64,000 nt of DNA from Candidatus Vagococcus giribetii (GTDB lineage: Bacteria > Bacillota > Bacilli > Lactobacillales > Vagococcaceae): NCBI RefSeq assembly GCF_017316185.1, contig NZ_JAFLVX010000020.1:31475-95474 (forward strand), read 5' to 3'. This document shows positions 33,465 through 43,708 of this stretch, in pieces (positions within the stretch are counted from its first letter, which is position 1; each line of letters starts with the position of its first letter). The position numbers and the translations under genes are program-made. The notes under the pieces are model-generated. The model ran no database searches. It saw nothing but the letters and a program-made list of their open reading frames with translations, and was not told where the DNA came from.

Positions 33465-35567
33465 TTATTTATTTTTTGTTTCTGCATAGGCGTTCACAAC
33501 TTGTTTCAAGATAGCAGTGTTAACACCATCTTTGTCATCAGTAATTTGCGGAATCACAACACTTACGGCAATTTCTGGATTGTCGTAAGGTGCAAAGCCA
33601 ACAATCGTACTATTGATGACAGATTTACCACCTGCAAATGTTTCGGCAGTACCTGTTTTAGCAGCAATTGGAAGTGAAGCGCCTTGTAAAGCGTGCCCTG
33701 TTCCAAGTGGTCCATTAACTACTTGAACCATACCTTCATGAATAATATCAAACTCATTGTCATAACCTTCGATGATATTCATAGTTTTTGGTTTGATTTC
33801 TTCTTTCAACTCTCCTAAATCACCTTTTTCATCATTACCATAAATTCCTTTAACCACGTGTGGTGCCACTCGTGTGCCTTTGTTTGCCACTGTTGCCACG
33901 TATTGATTCAACTGCATTGGTGTATAAGTATCGTAGTTACCAAAAGATAAATCGAGAACTTTCCCCATTGTTCCAGGGATCATGTTACCATTTTTATCAG
34001 TGTACTGCGTATTGACAATACCTGTTCCTTCACCTGGTAAATCAATACCAGTTGACACTCCTAGACCAAACTGTTCATAAGTTTTTCTTAGAGTTTCGAA
34101 GACATCAGTTCGAATCGGTAAGCTTAAGTTAGGTTGATACGTTACGCCCATCATACCTAAAGCAATTTTCATCATATAAACGTTTGAAGATACTTCTAAG
34201 GCTTGAACTGTCGTTAGTGGATAAGAACCATACTGATTAAATAAGGAAGATTTCACTTGTCCGCCTTCAAATACTAACGGCTCATCTACCATAACTTCAT
34301 TTCCACTAATAATACCATTTTGATACCCTGACATAACCGTTGCAGCCTTAATTGAAGAACCTGGTACATAGGCTTTATTGTACGTACCTAAGGCATCATC
34401 TTTTAATTCGCCTGTCTCAGGGTCACGATTTAAACCAACCATAGCTAAAATATTCCCTGTTTTTGGCTCACTTACAACAACATAAGCACCTTCTGAGTCC
34501 TCAGCTTTTCCATTTTGAATCAATGTCTCATAGTTTGATTTTAAGATTTCTTCTACTTTTTTCTGGAATTCAAGGTCAATCGTTAAGACAACGTTGTCCC
34601 CTTTTTCACTTGGTTTTGTTTCTGTTTTTGAAACGATTTTTTGATTTTTATCAGTCACTACCTCAGATGTTCCTTTTTTACCTTTAAGATTATCTTCATA
34701 AGACTCTTCTAAGTAACTTAAACCAACACGGTCGTTGATTTTATAACCTTTTTTCAAGTATTCATCTGCTTTTTCTTCAGGAATCCCTTGTTTTTCTGTT
34801 GAAACAGTCCCCAAAATCGAGCGAATTTGATCTTTTTCTGGGTATTCTCGCTCCCAGTCCATACCAGCTGATAAGCCAGGAATAGTGGCTGTGTTCTCAC
34901 CAACAATAGCGACTTCTTCTGCTGATACATCTTTATTTTTAATCATGATTGGTTGCAGAGCTGTCCCTGCGTTGATTTTCTTAAAGATTGTCGCAATTTC
35001 CATCTCTTCAGGTGTTAAATCTAATTTCTTAGTATCCACTTTGTCTACCATTTTAGAGTATAGCTCTCCTTGAGAGATTTGCTCACCCTTACTGTTTAAT
35101 TTATCTGAGACAGTTAGTTCCGCTTCTGCTTTTTTTAGCTCATCTGGATTAGCTAATAAGAAATCTGCTTTGTCACGCTCAGATAATTTTTCCGGCTCAA
35201 CAGTGATTAATTTAGCAATTTTTTCACTGACATCTTTTATTTCTTGAGCACTCATACCGTTACTTCTTGTATAAAGAATTGCTTGATTGGCTTTGTTGCC
35301 AACTAAAACTTTCCCGTTGGCATCATAGATATAGCCACGTGGTGCATTTTCTTCAACAATATTCGTTTGACCTTTTTCCACGATTTCAACAAATTCATCG
35401 TGTTGGTTGATTTGTAAGTATGATAAACGGACAACTAGTGCCGTGAATAAGACAAATACAATGAAAAAAAGAAAATCGAGCCTAATCGGTACATGTCCCT
35501 TTTTATTAGAACCTTCTTTTTTTACTTTTTTTGAAAATGGACGCCAAGATGTTTTTTTATTTTTCAT
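33465..35567 (-). CDS. Class B penicillin-binding protein (PBP2-type transpeptidase)
   Basis: Peptidoglycan transpeptidase anchored by one membrane helix (about residues 31-52). After it come the class B dimerisation domain (ENAPRGYIYDANGKVLV) and a transpeptidase domain with the three active-site motifs: PGSSIKAATV (Ser-x-x-Lys, about 400), SSNVYM (Ser-x-Asn, about 455) and KTGTAE (Lys-Thr-Gly, about 640). The 700-residue length fits the elongation-type PBP2b/PbpA group. ATG 35567 is preferred to the TTG at 35588. Susceptibility to beta-lactams cannot be judged from sequence alone. Confidence 0.92.
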   Translation of the reverse strand: MKNKKTSWRPFSKKVKKEGSNKKGHVPIRLDFLFFIVFVLFTALVVRLSYLQINQHDEFVEIVEKGQTNIVEENAPRGYIYDANGKVLVGNKANQAILYTRSNGMSAQEIKDVSEKIAKLITVEPEKLSERDKADFLLANPDELKKAEAELTVSDKLNSKGEQISQGELYSKMVDKVDTKKLDLTPEEMEIATIFKKINAGTALQPIMIKNKDVSAEEVAIVGENTATIPGLSAGMDWEREYPEKDQIRSILGTVSTEKQGIPEEKADEYLKKGYKINDRVGLSYLEESYEDNLKGKKGTSEVVTDKNQKIVSKTETKPSEKGDNVVLTIDLEFQKKVEEILKSNYETLIQNGKAEDSEGAYVVVSEPKTGNILAMVGLNRDPETGELKDDALGTYNKAYVPGSSIKAATVMSGYQNGIISGNEVMVDEPLVFEGGQVKSSLFNQYGSYPLTTVQALEVSSNVYMMKIALGMMGVTYQPNLSLPIRTDVFETLRKTYEQFGLGVSTGIDLPGEGTGIVNTQYTDKNGNMIPGTMGKVLDLSFGNYDTYTPMQLNQYVATVANKGTRVAPHVVKGIYGNDEKGDLGELKEEIKPKTMNIIEGYDNEFDIIHEGMVQVVNGPLGTGHALQGASLPIAAKTGTAETFAGGKSVINSTIVGFAPYDNPEIAVSVVIPQITDDKDGVNTAILKQVVNAYAETKNK

Positions 35568-35747
35568 GTATGTAAATAGTCCTTTCAATTCGAGGATTGA
35601 GTTTTATTATAAAATACCATTCATTAAAATGATAAGTTTCATTTGAAATTTAAGAAATTTTTAGTTTTAAACGCTAATAATGAGTATCTCATGTATTTCT
35701 TGTATTTTCAATGAAATTCACTTTCTTTTCATATTTTTTTAGGAATC

Positions 35748-35783
35748 AAAAAAGAAAGAAATTCTTAGTTTCCTAAGAACTTC
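35748..35783 (-). terminator. Rho-independent terminator after thrS
   Basis: On the minus strand GTTCTTAGGAAACTAAGAAT forms an 8-bp stem with a GAAA-type loop, followed by a T-rich run. Confidence 0.75.
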
Positions 35784-35800
35784 CTTCTCACCTCGTATGA

Positions 35801-37744
35801 CTATTTTCGGCTGTAGTTTTTCACATCTGCTACTACAGATTCGACAAACATATCCACGTTCATTGTGTTTGTTTCTTTACTTCCATAACGACGAATATTT
35901 ACTTCACCGTTATCTAATTCTTTATCACCGACAACAATTTGGTAAGGGATTTTTTGTGTTTGAGATTCACGGATCTTGTAACCCATTTTTTCATTACGTG
36001 CGTCTACATCAAAACGTAACCCTTGCATATCTAATTTTTCTTTGATTTCATAAGCGTAATCACTATGTAAATCTAAGTTAACTGGAATGATTGTTCCTTG
36101 AACAGGAGCTAACCAAGTTGGGAAGGCACCTTTATGCACTTCAGTTAAGTGAGCCACAAAACGTTCCATTGTAGAAACGATACCACGGTGAATAACCACT
36201 GGACGGTGATTGTTTTCTCCATCTTCACCAACATAAGTTAGGTCAAAACGCTCTGGTAATAAGAAGTCTAATTGAATAGTAGAAAGTGTTTCTTCTGTTC
36301 CTAAGGCTGTTTTAATTTGAACGTCCATCTTAGGTCCGTAGAAAGCTGCTTCTCCTTCTGCTTCAAAGAACTCTACACCAGCTTCATTTAATGCTTCTCG
36401 TAAAGTACTTTCTGCTTTTTCCCACATCTCGTCATCATCAAAGTATTTTTCAGTGTTGTTAGGGTCACGTAAGCTTAAACGTAAACGATAATCATCAATA
36501 TTGAAGTCTTCATACACATTCACCATTAAGTTAAGTGTTCTTAAGAATTCATCTTTGATTTGATCTGGTCTAACAAAAGTATGACCATCGTTTAATGTCA
36601 TTTCACGAACACGAGCTAGTCCTGATAAAGCGCCTGATTTTTCATAACGGTGCATCATACCAAGTTCTGCGATACGAATTGGTAATTCACGGTAGCTATG
36701 AATATCATTTTTATAAACCATCATGTGGTGTGGACAGTTCATCGGACGTAATACTAACATTTCGCCGTCTCCCATATCCATTGGTGGGAACATATCTTCA
36801 TGGTAATGATCCCAGTGACCACTTGTTTTGTATAGTTCAACGTCTGCCATGATTGGAGTGTAAACGTGTTGGTAGCCTAAGCTAATTTCTTTATCAACAA
36901 TATAGCGTTCTACAACGCGACGAATTGTTGCGCCTTTTGGTAACCAGAATGGTAAACCAGATCCAACATCAGGGTTCACCATGAATAAATCAAGCTCTTT
37001 ACCTAATTTACGGTGGTCACGTTCCTTAGCTTCTTCACGCATTTTCAAGTACTCTTTTAATTCTTTTTTATCAAAGAAGGCAGTCCCGTAAACACGTTGC
37101 ATCATTTTATTGTTTGAGTTTCCTCTCCAATAAGCACCAGCTACAGATAATAATTTGAAGACTTGAATACGTCCTGTTGAAGGCACATGTACCCCGCGAC
37201 ATAAATCGACAAAGTCACCTTGATCATAAACAGTAATTGTTTCATCTGCTGGTAAATCATTGATTAATTCTTGTTTATAAGAATCATCTGCAAATAAAGC
37301 TAAAGCTTCTTCTTTTGATACTTCTTTTCGAACGATTGGGTTGTTTTCTTTAACAATCTTCATCATTTCTTCTTCGATTTTAACTAAGTCTTCTTCAGAA
37401 ACAGCGTGTCCTTCGTTATCTGTATCATAGTAAAAACCATTGTCAATTGCTGGTCCTACACCAAAATGAATATCTGGAAATAGTCTTCTTAAGGCATTAG
37501 CCATTAAGTGAGCTGTTGAGTGACGTAAAATTTGTAGTGAATCGTCATGACCTGGTGTCACGATTTCTAATTTTCCATCTTCCTCAATCTCGCGGTTCAA
37601 ATCGATTAATTCTCCGTTTAATTTTCCAGCTAAAGCTTTTTTAGCTAATCCTGGACTAATACTTCTTGCAATATCATAAGTTGTTGATTTTGCCTCAAAT
37701 TCTTTCACAGCACCATCTGGAAAGGTAATGTTAATAACTGACAT
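35801..37744 (-). CDS. thrS: Threonyl-tRNA synthetase
   Basis: Charges tRNA-Thr. The 647-residue enzyme has the N-terminal TGS domain (1-62), the editing domain with [12 protein letters not shown] near residue 75, and the class II core: motif 1 region, [11 protein letters not shown] with the zinc cysteine near residue 335, [17 protein letters not shown] (motif 2), and [11 protein letters not shown] (motif 3) near 520, then the anticodon-binding domain. Start ATG follows TAGGAGGAGATTAT. Expression is governed by the T-box in its leader. Confidence 0.97.
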   Translation of the reverse strand: MSVINITFPDGAVKEFEAKSTTYDIARSISPGLAKKALAGKLNGELIDLNREIEEDGKLEIVTPGHDDSLQILRHSTAHLMANALRRLFPDIHFGVGPAIDNGFYYDTDNEGHAVSEEDLVKIEEEMMKIVKENNPIVRKEVSKEEALALFADDSYKQELINDLPADETITVYDQGDFVDLCRGVHVPSTGRIQVFKLLSVAGAYWRGNSNNKMMQRVYGTAFFDKKELKEYLKMREEAKERDHRKLGKELDLFMVNPDVGSGLPFWLPKGATIRRVVERYIVDKEISLGYQHVYTPIMADVELYKTSGHWDHYHEDMFPPMDMGDGEMLVLRPMNCPHHMMVYKNDIHSYRELPIRIAELGMMHRYEKSGALSGLARVREMTLNDGHTFVRPDQIKDEFLRTLNLMVNVYEDFNIDDYRLRLSLRDPNNTEKYFDDDEMWEKAESTLREALNEAGVEFFEAEGEAAFYGPKMDVQIKTALGTEETLSTIQLDFLLPERFDLTYVGEDGENNHRPVVIHRGIVSTMERFVAHLTEVHKGAFPTWLAPVQGTIIPVNLDLHSDYAYEIKEKLDMQGLRFDVDARNEKMGYKIRESQTQKIPYQIVVGDKELDNGEVNIRRYGSKETNTMNVDMFVESVVADVKNYSRK

Positions 37745-37772
37745 ATAATCTCCTCCTAAAAATAATAAAAAA

Positions 37773-38012
37773 AGCCCTATTAAGTCATCATGACCTAATA
37801 GGACGAAGTTATCGTGGTTCCACCTAATATTTGAATTTATGCGACATAAATTCTTCTCAAACGTGATAACGGTACGACCGGTTTAGCTTCAACTAAACTC
37901 TTGAAAGTGGTCAAACATTGGACTTATTTAAAAAGCTCTCAGTCATGGCTTTTCTCCCTGATAAATAGTTTTCAATGAAAGGTGTCTTTCGCATCAATCA
38001 AATATTAACTTT
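37773..38012 (-). ncRNA. T-box riboswitch (tRNA-Thr)
   Basis: The leader has the T-box antiterminator sequence AGGTGGAACCACG (minus strand; plus 37812-37825), followed by a terminator: GTCCTATTAGGTC pairs with GACTTAATAGGGC and a seven-T run at 37773. The Stem I apex region is recognisable (CAGGGAG and ACTGAGAG). A candidate specifier ACC (Thr) lies at 37909-37911 in TTTGACCACTTTC. Uncharged tRNA-Thr would stabilise the antiterminator and turn on thrS. The class is firm; the exact specifier register is inference. Confidence 0.9.
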
Positions 38013-38018
38013 AAAGCT

Positions 38019-38047
38019 ATTTAAACACTTTTCCATGATTTTATCAA
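38019..38047 (-). promoter_or_regulatory. Promoter of the thrS T-box transcript
   Basis: On the minus strand TTGATA and TTAAAT are 17 bp apart, placing the start at about 38012, just before Stem I. Confidence 0.6.
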
Positions 38048-38057
38048 GAGCTAAGAG

Positions 38058-39686
38058 TTAATTTTTTAGCTTAAATGTTTTTGGCGCCACTTTTGTAATC
38101 ACGATAATACCAATCACAAAGTACACAAGTGAAAAACCAGAAACAAGTAAGGCATAGATAAATCCAGCTGTTTTGATTTGTAAACTAAAGTAAGCAAGGA
38201 AATAAAATAAACCATCCACTACTTTGTAAACTGGATTTTTCACTTGAAAATCACTGGTGAAAGGCTGAAGAATGTAATAAACAAATAACTCATGGAATGA
38301 AAAGAGGATCGATAAACTAAGCATAACAAAGGCTAGAATAAGTAAAAAGTCTATTCCTAGAGGTTGATGATTCACGATGTTAAAAACAAAGACCCAAACG
38401 TAAATCGTTGCACTAATAATACCGTTGTAATAAAAAGTCTTAAAGAATCGATAGAAAAATCCTCTGACAATAGCCCCTGATTCTCTATAAAAAGGATAAG
38501 CTAACATAGACGAGTCACAGTTAACAAAAATCGTTTGAACCACTTTTTTCCCAAATGACAATAAGTACAAAATAAAAAACATAGCTGGAATAAAATTATA
38601 AAGAATGGTCTCCATTCGTTCACCACTAATGCCAATTGGAAACAAGATGCTTGCGACAACAATCCCTAGCATCACAATACTAATACCACCTACGCGGTAT
38701 AAAAGTTGCTTTCGAAGTGCTGTATTAAAACGACTAAACAATAATGTATTTAAGTAGTTGCTGCCAGTTAAGTGATCTAAACTTTTATCATTGGCTGTTT
38801 TTTCAAGCTTCATTTTTTGGCCTTCACCAAGGTATTGTTGTTTGTCCTTATTTTCTGTATTACTGTAGTTAATCATAACTTCTGAAGACTTAAACATTTG
38901 TTGTGCGTATTGGTCATAATGTTTAAAGTGAACGTATAAGTAAAGAAATGGGAACCATGCGACAAGCCAAATAAAAGCAATCATCCAATTTAAACTAACT
39001 TGCTCCATAACTGCTAGTTCTTGGTTGATTAATAACCAAAAAGCTCCCCCTATAATCATAAGTGTCCACGCAGAAATAAGAGTTAGTTTTAAAGCCAGTC
39101 GATTTTTCATTAGTGTCATGTGCAGCTCTACCACTGACCAAATAAGTGACATAGATAAAAATGAAAATAAGCCAATCAATAGATAAAGAATGACATTTTC
39201 TCCATTAACTCCTAAAACAATCATACCAGGCAACATGAAGACCATGTCTTTTAGCGTTGATAAGATAGTTGTGCGCTTAATGTATTGTTCTTTTGACACT
39301 CTAAAATTTGTAATAAATTGAATTTCTTGTTTATTCAAACTTGGAAATATTTTAGCAATGCAAGTCCAAACCAGATTAAATAGGACAAACCAAACTAAAA
39401 AGACTGAAATTTTCTCGTCACTGACTGTATTAACCCCTTTTGCAATAACAAAGCTTAGGGCAAAAGGAATTGATTGAATGGCAAAGGAAATTAAAAAGGA
39501 TAAAGCTAACTTAATTCCTGCCACGCCTTTTTTTAAGCCATATTCTCGGTATAGCATAGTCGTTGGTACATGTTTTCCTACAAGTGGAATACGTCCTAAA
39601 AAGTAGAACAGTCCATTAACAAAAGTACTGGCTTTAAATTGCCTGAATCGCCAGTCAAGGTAAAGTAATTCTTTAAACTCACTCAT
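38058..39686 (-). CDS. ABC transporter permease, about ten membrane segments
   Basis: A 542-residue membrane protein with two bundles of helices around a cytoplasmic loop (HYDQYAQQMFKSSEVMINY). It belongs with the ABC ATPase that overlaps it by 8 nt. The pair resembles EcsAB-like or exporter-type systems in layout, but the substrate is unknown. Confidence 0.75.
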   Translation of the reverse strand: MSEFKELLYLDWRFRQFKASTFVNGLFYFLGRIPLVGKHVPTTMLYREYGLKKGVAGIKLALSFLISFAIQSIPFALSFVIAKGVNTVSDEKISVFLVWFVLFNLVWTCIAKIFPSLNKQEIQFITNFRVSKEQYIKRTTILSTLKDMVFMLPGMIVLGVNGENVILYLLIGLFSFLSMSLIWSVVELHMTLMKNRLALKLTLISAWTLMIIGGAFWLLINQELAVMEQVSLNWMIAFIWLVAWFPFLYLYVHFKHYDQYAQQMFKSSEVMINYSNTENKDKQQYLGEGQKMKLEKTANDKSLDHLTGSNYLNTLLFSRFNTALRKQLLYRVGGISIVMLGIVVASILFPIGISGERMETILYNFIPAMFFILYLLSFGKKVVQTIFVNCDSSMLAYPFYRESGAIVRGFFYRFFKTFYYNGIISATIYVWVFVFNIVNHQPLGIDFLLILAFVMLSLSILFSFHELFVYYILQPFTSDFQVKNPVYKVVDGLFYFLAYFSLQIKTAGFIYALLVSGFSLVYFVIGIIVITKVAPKTFKLKN

Positions 39687-40398
39687 CGTGACTCACTCCA
39701 TCTTCCTCAGACAAAAGACGCACGACTTCATTTTCAAAATCAGGGTCATGAATGCTTGCTGCAGGAATACCACGCAACTCACCATTGTGTAGTAACACAA
39801 TTTCGTCACACAAATCTTTTGCTAACTGTAAGATATGTGTTGAAAAAATGACCACTGAATCTGATTTCATTGATAAGATTAATTCCTTCACCTCATGAGC
39901 TGCCACCACATCAAATGAGGTTAAAGGCTCATCTAATAATAAAATCGGTGGTTGAATCATCATAGTAGCAATCATTTGGACTTTATTTCTCATACCATGA
40001 GAGTATTCTTTCATTAATCTATGACGGTCTTCTTCCTTGATACCCACTTTTGCTAAATAAGCATCGGGTGTTCTAATGTGTTTCATTTGATGTTGATTCA
40101 TATCAATAAAAAACTTAATAAATTCATAGCCAGTCATAAAGTCAGGTACATTAGGTGTTGCATGGACTAAACCAATATCCGTTTCCTTGTAGTCAACTAA
40201 CTCCCCGTTCTCTTCTAACTTAACGCTACCGCTTTCAAAAGAAATGTCTTTTGAAATACAACTAAATAAAGTCGTCTTACCTGCGCCATTTCGGCCCAGT
40301 AAACCGTATATTTTTCCCTTTTGAAATTCAAAAGAAGCATTTTTTATCACTTTTTTACCCTTGAATTCTTTTTCTAATTGTTCAACAACTAATTTCAT
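39679..40398 (-). CDS. ABC transporter ATP-binding protein
   Basis: A 239-residue nucleotide-binding subunit: Walker A GLLGRNGAGKTTLF (about 33-46), signature YSHGMRNKVQMIA, Walker B PPILLLDEPL and switch histidine IFSTHILQL. It overlaps and precedes the permease gene and should energise it. Confidence 0.9.
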   Translation of the reverse strand: MKLVVEQLEKEFKGKKVIKNASFEFQKGKIYGLLGRNGAGKTTLFSCISKDISFESGSVKLEENGELVDYKETDIGLVHATPNVPDFMTGYEFIKFFIDMNQHQMKHIRTPDAYLAKVGIKEEDRHRLMKEYSHGMRNKVQMIATMMIQPPILLLDEPLTSFDVVAAHEVKELILSMKSDSVVIFSTHILQLAKDLCDEIVLLHNGELRGIPAASIHDPDFENEVVRLLSEEDGVSHDE

Positions 40399-40425
40399 TT
40401 TTCTCCTCCAAAAACAATTTCATTC

Positions 40426-40454
40426 ATTATACCTAAACAATAGCTTTTTGACAA
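40426..40454 (-). promoter_or_regulatory. Promoter of the ABC transporter operon
   Basis: On the minus strand TTGTCA and TATAAT are separated by 17 bp, about 30 nt before the ATPase start codon. Confidence 0.75.
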
Positions 40455-40581
40455 AAAACATTTGTCATTTAAAAGTTTGACTCATTTTATCATCCCTTTT
40501 TGTAATTTCACAGGAAAAATCCTGTATTTTTGTCTCAAGTCATCTATAATAAGAGGGAATAAAGACACAAGGAGTGATTCA

Positions 40582-41364
40582 ATGAAAATCGGAATTTTTG
40601 GCGCAGGCCACATGGGAAGTGCAATGATTAAAGGGTGGATTCGCTCAGGTGAAATCGCTCCACCAGATATTTTTGTCCAAGGTGGCAAGCGTGGTACGGC
40701 ACAAAGTTTACAACAAGATTTACATTTTACTCTAAGTAATAATATGACCGATTTTAAGAATACTGATATTATTTTCTTAGCTGTAGGAACACCTGTCATT
40801 TTACCTATTTTGACAGATTTATACACCGAACTAGCCGGTAAAGTGATTCCAATTATTTCTGTTTCAGCTGGTGTTTCAGTTAAAGCTATGCAAGAAATCA
40901 CTGGAGACACTTACCCAATTGCTCAAGCTATCCCTAATACACCTGTTCAAATTAATGAAGGGATGACTGGTATTGTTTATCCAGATAACTTATCTGAAGA
41001 ACACAAAAACCTTATGACAACTTCTTTAGAACTTTTAGGTGAATTAGTAGAAATTACAGAAGATAAAATCGGTATTTTCGGGACTCTTGCTGGTTGTGGA
41101 CCAGCCTTTGTAGATGTCTTCATGGAAAGTTTAGCCGATGGCGCTGTTTTAAACGGTATGGACCGTGATATGGCTTATCATGTAGCTGCTAAAATGGTAA
41201 GTAGCTCAGCTAATCTACTTCTGAAATCAAAAAAACATCCTGGTGAATTAAAAGACGGCGTAACGTCTCCAGGTGGTACTACTATTAAAGGGATTACCGC
41301 TCTTGAAAAAGAAGGCTTCCGTTACGCAACGATTAATGCCATTGATACAATTATGAAAAGCTAG
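40582..41364 (+). CDS. proC: Pyrroline-5-carboxylate reductase
   Basis: Last step of proline synthesis, reducing P5C with NAD(P)H. The 260-residue protein has the Rossmann nucleotide motif GIFGAGHMGSAM at residues 3-14, FLAVGTPVILP, a SAGVS stretch and the C-terminal DGVTSPGGTTIKGI near 225. The open frame reaches 40462, but ATG 40582 follows AAGGAGTGATTCA and gives the family start. Confidence 0.95.
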   Translation: MKIGIFGAGHMGSAMIKGWIRSGEIAPPDIFVQGGKRGTAQSLQQDLHFTLSNNMTDFKNTDIIFLAVGTPVILPILTDLYTELAGKVIPIISVSAGVSVKAMQEITGDTYPIAQAIPNTPVQINEGMTGIVYPDNLSEEHKNLMTTSLELLGELVEITEDKIGIFGTLAGCGPAFVDVFMESLADGAVLNGMDRDMAYHVAAKMVSSSANLLLKSKKHPGELKDGVTSPGGTTIKGITALEKEGFRYATINAIDTIMKS

Positions 41365-41389
41365 AGACCTTGATTCTCTAGCTTTTTTC
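41357..41389. terminator. Bidirectional terminator after proC
   Basis: AAGCTAGAGA pairs with TCTCTAGCTT and a T-run follows; the reverse strand also has a run of T after the stem, for the yjbR-like gene. Confidence 0.8.
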
Positions 41390-41752
41390 TTTGTATTCAT
41401 TTCTAACTTTAGCTGGTAAATTCTTCCAAACGAGATCATATGAAACTTGTACCATTTGTTTTAAGGCGTCATCACTTAGTTCTGTGGTTTTTAAATAAAT
41501 CGAGTTCCAATGTTTTTTATTCGCATAATACCCAGGAATCACATCTTGATACATCTCTCGCCATTCTTCATTTTTTTCAGGAGGCCCCTTCAATGTAATC
41601 ATACTCTCTTCACTTGCTTCCTTACTCATCATGCCAAATTGTTTACCTAGTAAATCAAAAAAAATACAATCCCAGTCTTCTCGGTAATAAACTTTAGCAT
41701 GTGGTAATTGATTGCCAAAATCAGTTAATAAAGTCATTCGTTGTTCAATCAT
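41378..41752 (-). CDS. MmcQ/YjbR family protein
   Basis: A 124-residue protein of the YjbR/CyaY-like fold: EDWDCIFFDLLGKQFGMM, MITLKGPPEKNEEWRE and IPGYYANKKHWNSIYL are the family's characteristic stretches. Some members bind DNA, but the role is not defined. ATG 41752 follows AGAGGTGAGTCG. Confidence 0.85.
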   Translation of the reverse strand: MIEQRMTLLTDFGNQLPHAKVYYREDWDCIFFDLLGKQFGMMSKEASEESMITLKGPPEKNEEWREMYQDVIPGYYANKKHWNSIYLKTTELSDDALKQMVQVSYDLVWKNLPAKVRNEYKEKS

Positions 41753-41830
41753 CGACTCACCTCTTTTTGTTTCCATTATACCAAAATAGCCATCAACCAC
41801 ATAATTCTTTTAAGGCTGATGGCTAACTTA

Positions 41831-43708
41831 TTACTCAGTAACTGAACGATATAACTTATTAAAGTAAAAGACACGAGCAATTAAGTAATACACAATTTGA
41901 ATAACGATAAATGCTCCTAACACATAGAGTGCTGTAACTTGTAACCCTTGTTCAAACAAGGCATACATGGCTGTCAAGGCCACTGCTCCGTGAATACAAG
42001 AAACAATAATCGGTGTAAAGAATAGAATGCCTACTTGTTGATAGACGACTTTCTTCATTTCTTTTTTACTAAATCCTAACTTGTGAACCATTTTGAATTT
42101 CTCAATATCCACATTCATATCACTATACAATCTAAAGTATAGGAAACTTCCTGCAGAAATAAAGAAGATAATACCGATAAAGAAGCCAATGAACAGAATC
42201 GGTGCATACGCATCAGTAATCATTTGTTTCATAAATACTTTCGCTTGAACGTCATGATTATTTTCAAATGTTTTACCGATAGCTAATTGATCGTCGTAAG
42301 AACCTTTTGTTACGAGCCAAGCGTAGAAAGGAGCCGCTTGATTTTCTTTATCTATTTTTTCGTAGTTTTCTGACGAAATCACATAAAGATTTCCGAATGA
42401 TGGGTAAGCTACTTTATTCACTTCTTTGTCTTCAATCGGTAACACTTGTTGATTGATTGTTAAATTAGCAGCTCTTGTGCCACCCATTCCTTGAGTCATG
42501 CCAGATACATTTTTATCTTTAACAGCAATAGCTTTGGTCGAATCAACAGATAATGCTTCTTCTCCAATTGCGGTAGCGGCTTTGTTGTATTCATCAACTG
42601 ATACTAGTTTAACATTCATATCTTGTCTGCCATCAATTCCAGTCATGGTCATAGCATTTAATTGATACTCTTCTGTTTCAATTCCTTGTTTATTGAATGA
42701 TTCTTTTAAGGCAGTAATATCTTCACTACCTTTAGCTGGATCTTCTTTATTGATTTGATAAGAGAAATCATATGGATCTTGATTTGCCCCTTTTAACGTC
42801 ATCTCTTTAAATCCAGTTAATGTTCCAATAGCTGAGAAAGCGACTGTTGTAATAACAGCGACTAAAAAGAATGAACGAGCATTATCTTTCATACGGAAGG
42901 CTAAATCCGAAAAGACTAACATATTTGTTTTTTTCCAGAAACGACTTTCTTTTTTCTTAAGTAAGTTAACAACAAAGACACTTACTTGATTGAATAGTAA
43001 TTTCGTACCTACGATAACCATAATGATGACTGGCACCATTGCCATAACAACTTGCATACCTTCTACATAAAGAGCCACAGCGTAACCAACTGCAATTAAA
43101 GCCACACCTAATATAGATTTAAAAATAGAAGCTTCCACTTCCCCTTTACCTAAATCTTGACTCTTCAATAACTCTTGAACGTCCATTTTTGGAATCTTAA
43201 ATTGAATGAAGAATGAAATTAACATAAACAATAGAAGGAAGGAAATAAATGTGACCCCCATTGCTTTTAATGGGAAGTAAAATCCTAAGTCAACATGCAT
43301 GGTTACTTTACTTAACCAAAGAATGAATTGAGAGAAGAAAATTCCTACAACAATCCCAACGGCAGTGGCAAAGAAACCAATAATCGTATTTTCTTGAAAG
43401 ACCATTTTTCTTAACTGTTTTGGCGACATCCCTTGAATTAGTAACAAGCCAAATTCTTTCTTACGTGATTGGAGAAAAATATCCATTGAATAAAGGACAT
43501 AAAAGAAAGAAAAAAGATAGATAATTACAGCAGAGACCGTCATACCTGATTTCACTGCCATATGTAACCCACTACTTAATTTTGGGTGAAAAACAAACAC
43601 AGCAAAGGTAAAAAAGGTCATAACAGTTGTCAATGTACTGAAAAAGTAAGCCATGTAAAGATTTTTGTTGCGAATCGTGTTCTTAAAGACGAATTCCTTA
43701 AATCTCAT
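41831..43708 (-). CDS. FtsX-like ABC permease of the BceB type
   Basis: A 625-residue permease with about ten membrane helices and a large extracytoplasmic domain of roughly 200 residues (about 310-510) between helices 7 and 8, the architecture of BceB/VraG transporters that protect against bacitracin and other wall-active peptides. It overlaps the ATPase gene by 11 nt. ATG 43708 has GAAGGTGCATCAA upstream. No BceRS-like two-component genes are next to it in this window. Confidence 0.87.
   Translation of the reverse strand: MRFKEFVFKNTIRNKNLYMAYFFSTLTTVMTFFTFAVFVFHPKLSSGLHMAVKSGMTVSAVIIYLFSFFYVLYSMDIFLQSRKKEFGLLLIQGMSPKQLRKMVFQENTIIGFFATAVGIVVGIFFSQFILWLSKVTMHVDLGFYFPLKAMGVTFISFLLLFMLISFFIQFKIPKMDVQELLKSQDLGKGEVEASIFKSILGVALIAVGYAVALYVEGMQVVMAMVPVIIMVIVGTKLLFNQVSVFVVNLLKKKESRFWKKTNMLVFSDLAFRMKDNARSFFLVAVITTVAFSAIGTLTGFKEMTLKGANQDPYDFSYQINKEDPAKGSEDITALKESFNKQGIETEEYQLNAMTMTGIDGRQDMNVKLVSVDEYNKAATAIGEEALSVDSTKAIAVKDKNVSGMTQGMGGTRAANLTINQQVLPIEDKEVNKVAYPSFGNLYVISSENYEKIDKENQAAPFYAWLVTKGSYDDQLAIGKTFENNHDVQAKVFMKQMITDAYAPILFIGFFIGIIFFISAGSFLYFRLYSDMNVDIEKFKMVHKLGFSKKEMKKVVYQQVGILFFTPIIVSCIHGAVALTAMYALFEQGLQVTALYVLGAFIVIQIVYYLIARVFYFNKLYRSVTE

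Noticed and set aside
40482..40910. A 142-codon minus-strand frame opposite proC
   Set aside because: It is antisense to the strongly supported proC gene and shows no domain or ribosome binding site.
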